From Paraburkholderia bannensis NBRC 103871 (lineage in GTDB: Bacteria > Pseudomonadota > Gammaproteobacteria > Burkholderiales > Burkholderiaceae), in contig NZ_BAYA01000017.1 in assembly GCF_000685015.1 (NCBI RefSeq), positions 1-64,000 of the forward strand: a stretch of 64,000 bases of DNA, written 5' to 3'. Within the stretch, counting starts at the first letter, position 1; the number at the start of each line of letters is the position of its first letter. Shown one piece after another: positions 8,430-16,931 of this stretch. The translations under genes and the position numbers were made by a program. Under the pieces are notes generated by a model. That model did not search any database, had not been told where the DNA came from, and worked only from the letters and a program-made list of their open reading frames with translations.

Positions 8430-9245
8430 GTCTGCTTGCGGTGTCCGGGCTGGCGGTTTGGCAGAGCATGGAGTTTGATCGCGTGGCGTTTGCGGTCGGT
8501 GGAGGTTTTGTGGAGGTTTGGTTGAGGTGGGGCCGTGCTTTGTTGGTTGGCATTTCCTTGTGATCGTGTCGGTCTATTAGCGTTGCCCCTGTGCGGGGCG
8601 GCACTTACTTTCTTTGCGGCGGCAAAGAAAGTAAGCAAAGAAAGCCGCTCACACCGCCAGTGTGACGCAGTCCACCTCTCGCCCATGATCGGAGTGGTGA
8701 CTGGGCAGCGCTCGTTTATCGCGCCACACAACAAAGTGGTGACGCCCGCACATCCCGTTGCTCGCTGCGCTCGCAACGGCAGGGTCTGCGTGGGAAACCG
8801 ATGGTTCTGATCGCCTCAGCGAGAGCGAAAACGCCTGCAAAACAAGGGTTTTTGTTATGCCCAACGGGGCGCTTGCGCCCCCGGAGGTGCGGGCGCCGCC
8901 TATCCGTTATACGGCGAGAGATGCGAGCAATGCCCAGTCACCACTCCCCTGGTGGGCGAGTGGTGGACGGCGTCACACTGGCGGTTTGAGCGGCTTTCTT
9001 TGCTTACCTTTCTTTGCCGCGGCAAAGAAAGTAAGTGCCGCCCCGCACAGGGGCAACGCTAATAGACCGACACGACAACAAGGAAATGCCAACCACAAAG
9101 AAACCCCAAGCAAAACCCCAGCCCGCGCAGCCTCCCCCCAAAAACTGTTGAGCTATGATGGAGATTCGATGAATCCGATTGCCCAAAGCACCAAGCGGCC
9201 CCACGATTCACCGACCCAAAGCCGCGCCACCCCCCCCGCCGAACC
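8430..9245. promoter_or_regulatory. Divergent control region of efflux operon and two-component system
   Basis: This 816-base gap separates the leftward pump operon from the rightward response-regulator gene and must hold both promoters. Most of it (8544-9095) is the inverted-repeat element. What remains is 114 bases before the adaptor gene and 150 bases before the regulator gene. Both remnants are A/C-rich on the coding strand and nearly free of G in places. No direct repeat suitable as a response-regulator site is evident by eye. Confidence 0.6.
8544..9095. repeat. 552-bp element with about 170-bp imperfect inverted arms
   Basis: The left arm (8544-8714) is an imperfect inverted copy of the right arm (8924-9095). 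Shared blocks include the 61-base outer end, a palindrome, the GCAAAGAAAGCCGCTCA block and the GTGACTGGGCA block. The right palindrome is perfect over 24 bases (9008-9031). The left one has 14-base arms (8604-8617 and 8622-8635) around GGCG. The 209-base centre holds further hairpins, for example 8755-8779 and 8866-8881 (GGGGCGC/GCGCCCC). No transposase or convincing gene is present; frames across it give low-complexity peptides. It looks like a MITE-like or structural intergenic repeat, and a third end copy lies at 3-63. Confidence 0.9.
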
Positions 9246-9941
9246 ATGAACGCGCTGATCCTGATAGCCGAAGACGAACCCGAAATCGCCGAAATTCTCG
9301 ACGCCTATTTGAGCCGCGAGGGCTACCGCACCTATCAGGTCAACAACGGCCAGGCCGCACTCGACGTGCAGCCGCTACTCAAGCCCGACCTTGTGCTGCT
9401 AGACATAAAAATGCCAGGCAAAGACGGCTGGGAAGTGCTCGCCGAACTGCGCCGACGCGGCGACACGCCCGTGGTCATCGTCACCGCGCTCGATCAGGAC
9501 ATCGACCGCCTCCAGGGCCTGCGCATCGGCGCAGACGATTACGTCGTCAAGCCCTTCAACCCGGTCGAAGTCGTCGCACGCATCGGCGCCGTCCTGCGCC
9601 GCACCGGCGTCGCGCGCGCGGAAAGCGTCCTGCGCGTGGGCCGCCTGGAAATCGACACCGAAAGCTACGTCGCCAGCGTGCGCGGCGCGACCGACGCATC
9701 CGGCACCACGCAACTCGCCCTCACGCTCACCGAATTCCGCGTCCTCACGCATATGGCGAAGTGGCCCAACCGCGTGTTCTCGCGCAGCGAGCTGATCGAC
9801 GCCTGCCTGCCCGGCGGCGACGCACTGGAGCGCACCGTCGACAGCCACGTCAGCAACCTGCGCAAGAAGCTCGACAAGGCAGGCGCCGCCGAAATGATCA
9901 CCGTCGTGCGCGGCGTCGGCTACAGGCTCGCTGCGTCGTGA
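9246..9941 (+). CDS. OmpR-family response regulator, AdeR-like
   Basis: A 231-residue DNA-binding response regulator. The receiver domain (about 1-120) has the acidic pair E9-D10, phospho-acceptor D53 (LVLLDIKMPG), T80 and K102 (VVKPFNP). A winged-helix DNA-binding domain follows (about 130-230), with LTLTEFRVL and ERTVDSHVSNLRKKL. The strings TALDQDID, LRIGADD, VVKPFNP and DALERTVDSHVS match my recollection of Acinetobacter AdeR. As with adeRS/adeABC, it is divergent from an RND pump operon and is therefore the likely activator of that operon. Its stop overlaps the kinase start by 4 bases. A few ATA/CTA codons occur near the 5' end. Confidence 0.93.
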   Translation: MNALILIAEDEPEIAEILDAYLSREGYRTYQVNNGQAALDVQPLLKPDLVLLDIKMPGKDGWEVLAELRRRGDTPVVIVTALDQDIDRLQGLRIGADDYVVKPFNPVEVVARIGAVLRRTGVARAESVLRVGRLEIDTESYVASVRGATDASGTTQLALTLTEFRVLTHMAKWPNRVFSRSELIDACLPGGDALERTVDSHVSNLRKKLDKAGAAEMITVVRGVGYRLAAS

Positions 9942-11014
9942 CGACCAGGGAGCGCGGGCGGCTGGGCCGCCAGATCGTCCTGTCGATGGGGCTCGTGTCG
10001 AGCATCACGATGCTGATTGCGTTCGTCGGCTCGATTGTGATTTACGGGCTGCTTTATCTGTTCGCGCCGCCGTCCGGCCCGCTCACGCCCGACGATCTCT
10101 TCATCCCCGATCCGCGCGACTACCTGATCTTCGCGATCCTGTTGCTGGTCGGTCTCGTGGTGGCCGCTGTGATCGCCTCGCGCCTCGCGCGGCGCATCCT
10201 CGCTCCGCTCAATTCGCTGGCCGAAAGCGCGCGCCGCATCGCCGCGGGCGACCTGGAGGCGCGCGCGGTTCCAGGCGACCGCTCGCTCGGCGAAACCGCG
10301 CATCTGGTCGACGATTTCAATGCGATGGCCGTGCGCCTGCAACGCATGACGAGCGACATGACCGCCTGGAATGCGGCCATCGCCCACGAGCTGCGCACGC
10401 CGCTCACGATCCTGCGCGGCCGCCTGCAAGGCATGAAAGACGGCGTATTCAAGCCCGACGAGGCGCAGATTCGCGGCTTGCTGTTTCAGGTGGAGGGTCT
10501 CACGCGGCTCGTCGACGATCTGCATATCGTGACGTTGCAGGACATCGGGCGGCTGGAGATGCGGGTGGAGCCCACGCGTATCGACGTCGAGATCCGCCAT
10601 GCCGTCGATTCGGCGAGCGACACGCTGCACGAGGCGGGATTTGCGCTGGAGCTGGATCTGGCCGATGTGATGGTCGCTTGCGACGGCGCGCGCATCCGTC
10701 AGGCGCTGCTCGCGCTGCTGGACAATGCGCGGCGTTATGCGGTGCCCGGGCGCTTGCGCATTGCACTCGCGTTGCACGAGACGAGCTTCGCGCTGACTGT
10801 CGAGGACGACGGGCCGGGCCTTGCGCCCGAGTTCGCGAATCAGGTGTTCGAGCCGTTCACGCGTGCCGATGCCTCGCGCTCGCGCAAGTTCGGTGGTTCG
10901 GGGCTGGGTTTGTCGGTGGTGCGCGCCATTGCGCTCGCGCATGGCGGCCAGGCCGTGTACCGCAGCTCGGCGGCGGGCGGCTCGATTTTCGAACTGGTGC
11001 TGCCGCGCGGCTGA
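9938..11014 (+). CDS. Sensor histidine kinase, AdeS/BaeS-like
   Basis: A 358-residue membrane kinase partner of the preceding regulator. The GTG start at 9938 overlaps the regulator stop (GTGA), which decides the start; a longer upstream reading frame lies inside the regulator gene and is not coding. It has two membrane segments (about residues 14-38 and 58-78) around a short periplasmic loop, then HAMP (ARRILAPLNSLAESARRIA). Next come HisKA with H150 in IAHELRTPLTILRG and an ATPase domain with N box ALLDNARRYA, DDGPGLAPEF and GGSGLGLSVVRAIA. The very short sensor loop suggests sensing within or near the membrane. Confidence 0.92.
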   Translation: MTTRERGRLGRQIVLSMGLVSSITMLIAFVGSIVIYGLLYLFAPPSGPLTPDDLFIPDPRDYLIFAILLLVGLVVAAVIASRLARRILAPLNSLAESARRIAAGDLEARAVPGDRSLGETAHLVDDFNAMAVRLQRMTSDMTAWNAAIAHELRTPLTILRGRLQGMKDGVFKPDEAQIRGLLFQVEGLTRLVDDLHIVTLQDIGRLEMRVEPTRIDVEIRHAVDSASDTLHEAGFALELDLADVMVACDGARIRQALLALLDNARRYAVPGRLRIALALHETSFALTVEDDGPGLAPEFANQVFEPFTRADASRSRKFGGSGLGLSVVRAIALAHGGQAVYRSSAAGGSIFELVLPRG

Positions 11015-11064
11015 GCTTCGTTCGAAGCCCCGCCGCGCGAGTCGTGCGTTAAAAGGTAAAGCGC

Positions 11065-12462
11065 TTATTCGTCCATCAAGCGCGCACGCACCTTCTTGCC
11101 CTTGACCTTGCCCGCGTTGAGCTTGCGCACGACATTGCCCGCGATGCTGCGCTCAACCGCCACGTAGGTCGAGAACTCCGTCACGTTGATCTTGCCGATC
11201 TGCGCGCCCGTGAAGCCGGCTTCGCCCGTCAGTGCGCCCAGCACGTCGCCCGGACGGATCTTTTCCTTCTTGCCGCCCAGGATCTGCACGGTTTCCATCG
11301 GCGGCAGCAGCGGTTCGTTGCTCGCGGGCTTAAGTTCCGACACCGGATGCCATTCCACTTCGCGCTTGAGCGCCTGCTCGATGCCGCCCACGCGACCCAT
11401 TTCGTTCATGGTCGAGAGCGACAGCGCCCAGCCGTCCTGATCGGCGCGGCCCGTGCGGCCGATACGGTGCACGTAGACTTCGGGATCGGGCGTCACGTCG
11501 ACGTTGATGACGGCTTCCAGTTGTGCGATGTCGAGGCCGCGCGCGGCCACGTCGGTTGCCACGAGCACCGAGCAGCTGCGGTTGGCGAACTGGATCAGCA
11601 CCTGGTCGCGTTCGCGCTGGTCGAGCTCGCCGTGCAGCGCGAGCGCGTGAAAGCCCTGCGCGCGCAACACGTCGAGCAGGTCGCGGCATTGCTGCTTGGT
11701 GTTGCAGAACGCGATCGTGCTGACCGGGCGGAAGTGGTTGAGCAGCAGGCCGACCGTATGCAGGCGATCGTTTTCTTCGACTTCGTAGAAGCGCTGGCGG
11801 ATCTTGCTGTCGTCGTGACGCTCTTCGAGCTTCACTTCCTTCGGGTTGCGCAGGAACTGCTGGCTCAGTTTGGCGATGCCGTCGGGGTAAGTCGCCGAGA
11901 ACAGCAGCGTCTGGCGCTCCTTCGGGCACTGGCGCGCGACCTTGGCGATATCGTCGTGGAAGCCCATGTCGAGCATGCGGTCGGCTTCGTCGAGCACCAG
12001 CGTGTTGAGCGCGTCGAGCGAGAGGATGCCGCGCTCCAGGTGATCCATGATGCGGCCCGGCGTGCCGACGATGATGTGCGCGCCGTGTTCGAGGCTCGCG
12101 GTCTGCGGGCGCATCGGCGTGCCGCCGCACAGCGTGAGCACCTTGACGTTTTCTTCGGCGCGCGCGAGGCGGCGGATTTCCGTCGCGACCTGGTCGGCCA
12201 GTTCGCGCGTGGGGCACAGGATCATCGCCTGGACGTCGAGGCGGCGCACGTCGAGCTTCGCGAGCAGGGCGAGCGAGAAGGCCGCGGTCTTGCCGCTGCC
12301 CGTCTTGGCCTGCGCGATGAGATCGTGACCGGCGAGCGCGATCGGCAGGCTGGCGGCCTGGATCGGCGTCATCTCGACATAGCCGAGCCGGTTGAGGTTC
12401 TCGAGCGTGGCGGGAGCGAGCGCAAGCTCGCTGAAGGGCGTAGCGGTGGGTTTATTCGTCAT
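11065..12462 (-). CDS. dbpA: ATP-dependent RNA helicase DbpA
   Basis: A 465-residue DEAD-box helicase (E. coli DbpA is 457) that remodels 23S rRNA during large-subunit assembly. The start is MTNKPTATPFSELALAP; the frame is open further upstream but without family similarity. Motifs seen: TPIQAASLP (Q motif), AKTGSGKTAAF (I), PTRELADQVA (Ia), VLDEADRMLD (DEAD), SAT (III), VATDVAARGLDI (V) and HRIGRTGRA (VI). The C-terminal domain from about residue 385 (TVQILGGKKEKIRPGDVLGA) is the DbpA-specific domain that binds hairpin 92 of 23S rRNA, which separates it from RhlE and DeaD. Confidence 0.95.
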   Translation of the reverse strand: MTNKPTATPFSELALAPATLENLNRLGYVEMTPIQAASLPIALAGHDLIAQAKTGSGKTAAFSLALLAKLDVRRLDVQAMILCPTRELADQVATEIRRLARAEENVKVLTLCGGTPMRPQTASLEHGAHIIVGTPGRIMDHLERGILSLDALNTLVLDEADRMLDMGFHDDIAKVARQCPKERQTLLFSATYPDGIAKLSQQFLRNPKEVKLEERHDDSKIRQRFYEVEENDRLHTVGLLLNHFRPVSTIAFCNTKQQCRDLLDVLRAQGFHALALHGELDQRERDQVLIQFANRSCSVLVATDVAARGLDIAQLEAVINVDVTPDPEVYVHRIGRTGRADQDGWALSLSTMNEMGRVGGIEQALKREVEWHPVSELKPASNEPLLPPMETVQILGGKKEKIRPGDVLGALTGEAGFTGAQIGKINVTEFSTYVAVERSIAGNVVRKLNAGKVKGKKVRARLMDE

Positions 12463-12630
12463 GCTGGGTCTCGCGCCCCGGTGGGGGCGGACGCCGCGCT
12501 CAGGCGGCAGGAATGGATCGGGCGGCGCTGAACGTTCTCGATCCGGATGGCGAATCGCGCCGCGCGTGGGCGCAATTTTAACGGATAAGCGGGGCAATGC
12601 CCCCAGATTGCGTCTTCGCCGTCCAAAATC

Positions 12631-14217
12631 CTAGCCGCGCGAGTGCTCCGCACCCAGTTCTTCGAGGTCGAGATCGTGCTCGACCTCGTGCAGCATGTCG
12701 TCGCTGATGAGGCCCGCGCGGTGCATGCGCAGGATCTCGGCGCGGCCCGCGTGCACGGCGGCCAGCACGACGTCGTAATGCGCCACGCGGACATCGACGG
12801 GCAGGTGCTGCGCGTGTTCGAACTGCGCCGACAGCGTGGCGCGGTAGGTGTACTGCTCCAGCAGGCGTGGATGGATCACGCTGCCGTCCGGGCCATGCAC
12901 GAGCGGGCGGATCGTCTCCAGCTGCACGGCGAGCAGGCGCGCCCAGACTTGCGGCTCGCTCAGGTAGGCCGCGCCCGCCTGGGCGTCCTGCAGCGGGCGC
13001 ACGAGGCGGATCAACGGGCCGATCGTCACGCCTTGCAGCAGCACCGTGAACAGGATCACGGCGAACGCCGCGAACAGGATCAGGTCGCGGCCCGGCAGGC
13101 TCTCGGGCAGCGTCAGCGCGATTGCCAGCGTGACCACGCCGCGCATGCCGGCCCAGCTGACCACGGCCGCCGCGCGGAAATCGGCATCCAGCACCCGGCG
13201 CGGCGCAAGGCGATGGATCACGGCGCGGATGCCTTCGATGCCGAACGTCCACACGCAGCGCGACAGCACCACGGCCGCCACCACGGCGATCGCCGCGGGG
13301 CCGAGTTGCGCGAACGCTTCTCCCGCGCCGCCCAGCCGCACGATCACGCCGCGCAGCGACAGGCCGATCAGCACGAATACCAGCGCCTCCAGCACGAACA
13401 CCATGACCTGCCAGAACGCGGTGCCGCGCATGCGCACGCGCGCGGTGAAGACTTCGTGCTGGTGCCAGCCCAGGTACATGCCGCAGGTGACGGTGGCGAT
13501 CACACTCGACACGCCCGCCATGTCGCCCGCGATATAGCTGAACCAGCCCGCGCACACGGCGACGGTGATGATCAGGTAGTCGTCTTCGAGCAGGCGCAGC
13601 AGGTTGACCGCGAGATAGCCGATCAGCCAGCCGACCACGATGCCGCCCAGCGCCAGGCCCGCGAAGCTCAGCAGCGCGCCCGAGGCGCTGAACGCGCCCG
13701 TGAGCGCGGCGGCCACGGCGAAGCGGAACAGCACCAGGCCGGCGGCGTCGTTGAGCAGGCTTTCGCCTTCGAGCAGCACCATGATGCGGCGCGGCAGCGC
13801 GAGCCGCTCCAGCACGGCGCGGGCGGCGACGGCGTCGGGCGGCGAGACCACCGCGCCCAGCGCGAAGCAGACGGCCCACGGCAGCGTGGGGACGACCCAG
13901 TGCGCGACGACGCCGACCGCCCAGGTCGTAAATGCAACCGCGCCGATCGCGAACAGCAGGATCGGCGTGATATGGCGCTTGAAATCGGCCCAGACGAAGA
14001 AGTAGGCGCCGTCCATGAGCAGCGGCGGCAGGAACACGATCAGTACGAGATCGGGGTCGAGCACCACCGGCGGCAGGCCCGGCGCGAACGCCATGGCCGC
14101 GCCGCCCACCAGCAGCGCGGCAGCGGGCGGCAGGCGCAGCCGCCGCGCCAGCAGTTCCAGCGCGACGATGGCAATGAGGGAAAGCAGGATGAGCTTGAAA
14201 GCCGAGACGGCGGACAT
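12631..14217 (-). CDS. CPA1-family Na+/H+ antiporter
   Basis: A 528-residue cation/proton antiporter with about 12 membrane helices in the first 400 residues. The ion-binding region is visible as ALGAVVSPPDAVAARAVLERL and LLEGESLLNDAAGLVLFRFAVA. SWAGMRGVVTLAIALTLPE is the conserved TM11 region. A cytoplasmic C-terminal tail of about 120 residues is mostly helical and acidic. It should exchange Na+ or K+ for protons at the inner membrane, for pH and salt balance. It lies alone between dbpA and the DsbA-like gene, on the same strand but with 168-base and 86-base gaps. Confidence 0.92.
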   Translation of the reverse strand: MSAVSAFKLILLSLIAIVALELLARRLRLPPAAALLVGGAAMAFAPGLPPVVLDPDLVLIVFLPPLLMDGAYFFVWADFKRHITPILLFAIGAVAFTTWAVGVVAHWVVPTLPWAVCFALGAVVSPPDAVAARAVLERLALPRRIMVLLEGESLLNDAAGLVLFRFAVAAALTGAFSASGALLSFAGLALGGIVVGWLIGYLAVNLLRLLEDDYLIITVAVCAGWFSYIAGDMAGVSSVIATVTCGMYLGWHQHEVFTARVRMRGTAFWQVMVFVLEALVFVLIGLSLRGVIVRLGGAGEAFAQLGPAAIAVVAAVVLSRCVWTFGIEGIRAVIHRLAPRRVLDADFRAAAVVSWAGMRGVVTLAIALTLPESLPGRDLILFAAFAVILFTVLLQGVTIGPLIRLVRPLQDAQAGAAYLSEPQVWARLLAVQLETIRPLVHGPDGSVIHPRLLEQYTYRATLSAQFEHAQHLPVDVRVAHYDVVLAAVHAGRAEILRMHRAGLISDDMLHEVEHDLDLEELGAEHSRG

Positions 14218-14303
14218 CGTGGATCCCTGGGTTGCTTGTGGTTGTCGCCTGTCGCCTCACGCGGTGCGCGGTGCGCGCGTGGATGGCGCGGCTTCGGCGG
14301 GCT

Positions 14304-14972
14304 TTATTCCTCCTGTTGCGGCTCCGCCAGGATCTGCCGGATCGCGTTTTCGAACGTCTCGACGGGCTGGCCGCCGCTGATCAGGTACTGCTGGTTGAAG
14401 ACGATGGCGGGCACGGACTGGATGCCCATTTGCTGCACCTGGGCTTCTTCCGCGCGCACGTCATCGGCGTAAGTGCCGTTCTGGAGCACCCGGCGCGCGG
14501 CGTCGCCGTCCAGGCCGGCCGATTGCGCGGCCTGCACCAGCACGTCGTCATCGCTCACGTCCTGGCAGTCGCCGTGATACGCGCGCAGCAGCGCGAGCTT
14601 GAGCGCCAGTTGCTTGCCTTCCAGGCCCGCCCAGTGCAGCAGGCGATGGGCGTCGAAGGTGTTGTAGACGCGCGTGCGCGGGCCGAACGTGAAGCCCACG
14701 CTCGCGCCGCGCTCACGGATCGCTTCCTGCGTTTCGGCGATCTGCTCGGGCGTGCGGCCGTATTTTTTGCCGAGATAGTCGACGAGCGACGCGCCGCCTG
14801 CGGGCATGTCCGGGCTCAATTCGAAGGGATGCACGGCGATGCGCGCATCGACCGCGTCGCCCAGGTTTTCGAGCGCGCGCAGCAGCGACGAAAGACCGAT
14901 CGCGCACCACGGGCAGGCGATATCCGAGATGAAATCGATTTGGAGCGGGGTCGCCGGGTTAGCTTGCGTCAT
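14304..14972 (-). CDS. DsbA-family oxidoreductase, FrnE-like
   Basis: A 222-residue thioredoxin-fold protein with the redox motif C20-P-W-C23 in FISDIACPWCAIG. It has no signal peptide, so it is cytoplasmic. It fits the FrnE/2-hydroxychromene-2-carboxylate isomerase branch, with an inserted helical domain (about 65-180), the FNTFDAHRLLHWAG region and the late IQSVPAIVFNQQYLISGGQP with the cis-proline. Family members are disulfide oxidoreductases linked to oxidative stress. No operon partner is evident; RidA follows on the same strand but lies upstream, 134 bases away. Confidence 0.88.
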   Translation of the reverse strand: MTQANPATPLQIDFISDIACPWCAIGLSSLLRALENLGDAVDARIAVHPFELSPDMPAGGASLVDYLGKKYGRTPEQIAETQEAIRERGASVGFTFGPRTRVYNTFDAHRLLHWAGLEGKQLALKLALLRAYHGDCQDVSDDDVLVQAAQSAGLDGDAARRVLQNGTYADDVRAEEAQVQQMGIQSVPAIVFNQQYLISGGQPVETFENAIRQILAEPQQEE

Positions 14973-15106
14973 GACGGTTCCAGAAAAGTGGGGCGCTGCG
15001 CGGCGGCGCAGCGCGAATCCGGCGATTCTCTCACGTCAAGGCAAAGCGCGCGGCTGGCGGGTTTGTGCTGCGCTCAGGCTTCGTTCAGGCCACATTCAGA
15101 CCACGT

Positions 15107-15580
15107 TCAAGCTGGCTGCAGCGACGCAATCACCACCAGCGCCACCGCTGCATTCGCGGGCAATTGCGTGTACGAAAACGCCGAGCGCGCGTGCCCCGCC
15201 TTGTCGCCGAGCACCTGCGCGAACAGTTCGGATGCGCCGTCCAGCACGGCCGGTTGATCGTAGAAACCTTCGGCGCTGCTCACGTGGCCCTCCACGCGCA
15301 CGATGCGCTCCAGCCGCTCCATTTGATCGACGCCGCCCAGATGGCGCGCGACCTGCGCCAGCACGTTGAGCGCGGCCGCACGCGCCGCCGCGCGTCCTTC
15401 CTCGATGCCCAGGTCGCGCCCGACCTGCCCGGTGAAGGCCATCTTGCCGTTCACGAGCGGCACCTGGCCCGAGATGAACAGCAGGTTGCCCGCTTCGCTC
15501 ACAGCCGTATAGCTGCCGAGCGGCTGGGGCGCTTCGGGCAGCGTCAATCCCAGTTCGGCGAGTCGTTTCTCGATAGACAT
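15107..15580 (-). CDS. RidA family protein (YjgF/YER057c/UK114)
   Basis: A 157-residue member of the RidA superfamily, the longer branch with SIEKRLAELGLTLPEAPQP at the start. Members of RidA itself hydrolyse reactive enamine/imine intermediates; the branches with this N-terminal extension are less well defined. Visible family features are LLFISGQVP and the C-terminal PANAAVALVVIASLQ strand. The arginine that binds the carboxylate in canonical RidA (in RxxxxV near residue 105) is not obvious here, so deaminase activity is uncertain. It is divergent from a LysR gene; the 293-base gap presumably holds both promoters. Confidence 0.88.
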   Translation of the reverse strand: MSIEKRLAELGLTLPEAPQPLGSYTAVSEAGNLLFISGQVPLVNGKMAFTGQVGRDLGIEEGRAAARAAALNVLAQVARHLGGVDQMERLERIVRVEGHVSSAEGFYDQPAVLDGASELFAQVLGDKAGHARSAFSYTQLPANAAVALVVIASLQPA

Positions 15581-15873
15581 TCAGGGTTCCTCTCTTTTTC
15601 GTGTTGCATGCCGTGGGTGGAATGCAGCGCACTGTAGCCGCGCGGCCTGAGGAGAGCCAGTCATGTCGGCGCAATTGTCTTTGTACGCCGCGTAACAAGC
15701 GCGAGTGCACTGTCCGTTTCGTTCCGCCATGTAACAAGTCCTGTGCGGCGGCTGGTGTTCACCGGCTGGGGCGGCGTGCTTATAGTGGCTCCCATGAACG
15801 GCGCCACGGGCGCGCCGGCATGAGCAGAGGCTCGGTTATCATCGTGACGCGCTTACGGCCGGAACAAGAATCC

Positions 15874-16878
15874 ATGCAACGCAACTTCGACGATTTGTTA
15901 CTGGGCAGCATCGAGCTGTTCTGCCTCGCCGCCGAACTCGGCAGCTTCACGCTGGCGGCCACCCAGGCGAGCGTGACGCCCGCCGCCGTGAGCCGCTCGG
16001 TGGCGCGCCTGGAGGCGCGGCTCGGCGCGCGCCTGTTCGTGCGCACCACGCGCCAGATCCGTCTCACCGATGCGGGCCGCCGCTATTTCGAGCAGTGCCG
16101 CGAAGCGCTCACGCAACTCGTCGACGCCGAGCGCGAAGTCACCGGCCAGCAGACGACGCCCGCGGGCGTGCTGCGCATCAGCATGCCGACACCGTACGGC
16201 CACTATCGCGTGCTGCCCCTGCTCGCGGCGTTTCGCACCCAGTATCCGCAGGTGGAAGTGGAAACGCACCTGAGCAACCGCAACATCGATTTCGCCGATG
16301 AAGGCTTCGATCTCGCGATTCGCGGCCGCGCGCCCGACGACTCCAACCTGGTGGCGCGCAAGCTCGAAGACGCGGAACTCGTGATCGTCGCCACGCCCGC
16401 GTACCTGAAGCGCGTGGGCAAGCCGCGCAGCATCGAAGACCTGCAGGGCCACGACTGCATTCAGTTCGAACTGCCAAGCAGTGGTCGCAACGTCCCCTGG
16501 CTTTTCAGCGAAGGCGACAGCGAGCTGGAACTGGCGACCCAGGGCGGCTATGGCACGTCGGGCGACGTGCTGGCGGGCGTGACGCTCGCGCGCAGCGGGG
16601 CGGGGCTGTTCCAGACCTACCGCTTCATCGTCGCGGAGGATCTGGCCGCCGGTCGGCTCGTCGAGGTGCTGCCCGACAAAGGCGGCCGGTCGCGGCCGTT
16701 CTTTTTGCTGTATCCGCACGGACGTTATCTGTCGTCGCGCGTGCGGGTATTCGTCGACTTTCTGGTCGAGCGGCTTGGGCCGAAGACGGGCCAGAAGCTG
16801 AGTCCGAAGTCGAGTCCGAAGTCGAGTCCGAAGCTGGCGACCCCAGCCGCCCAGAAACCGAAACGGCGCACCGGTTGA
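15874..16878 (+). CDS. LysR-family transcriptional regulator
   Basis: A 334-residue LysR regulator. The start at 15874 (MQRNFDDLLLGSIELF) places the helix-turn-helix at the usual position (about 10-65: SFTLAATQASVTPAAVSRSVARLEARLGARLFVR, seen in parts). The effector domain begins near residue 95 (TPAGVLRISMPTPYGHY) and belongs to the CrgA/DsdA-like branch. The C-terminus has a lysine/serine/proline tail encoded by a 12-base tandem repeat (TCGAGTCCGAAG) near 16800-16833. The gene lies 53 bases upstream of nitronate monooxygenase on the same strand, which is a likely target along with the divergent RidA gene. Confidence 0.92.
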   Translation: MQRNFDDLLLGSIELFCLAAELGSFTLAATQASVTPAAVSRSVARLEARLGARLFVRTTRQIRLTDAGRRYFEQCREALTQLVDAEREVTGQQTTPAGVLRISMPTPYGHYRVLPLLAAFRTQYPQVEVETHLSNRNIDFADEGFDLAIRGRAPDDSNLVARKLEDAELVIVATPAYLKRVGKPRSIEDLQGHDCIQFELPSSGRNVPWLFSEGDSELELATQGGYGTSGDVLAGVTLARSGAGLFQTYRFIVAEDLAAGRLVEVLPDKGGRSRPFFLLYPHGRYLSSRVRVFVDFLVERLGPKTGQKLSPKSSPKSSPKLATPAAQKPKRRTG

Positions 16879-16931
16879 ACGATCTGTCTAGCGACCGAAG
16901 CGCCGCGCGCCCAACCGATTGAGGTGTATTC

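Noticed and set aside
8535..9249. Open frames across the inverted-repeat element that would give peptides with FFAAAKKVS
   Set aside because: They follow the repeat, are inverted copies of each other and have no domain features; they are by-products of the repeat sequence.
9179..9937. Upstream extension of the histidine kinase frame
   Set aside because: It lies in another frame of the response regulator gene and is Arg/Pro-rich; the GTG start overlapping the regulator stop is much better.
15060..15120. Imperfect tandem repeats around TTCAGGCC downstream of the RidA gene
   Set aside because: The units differ in several positions and length, and no function or spacing pattern is evident.
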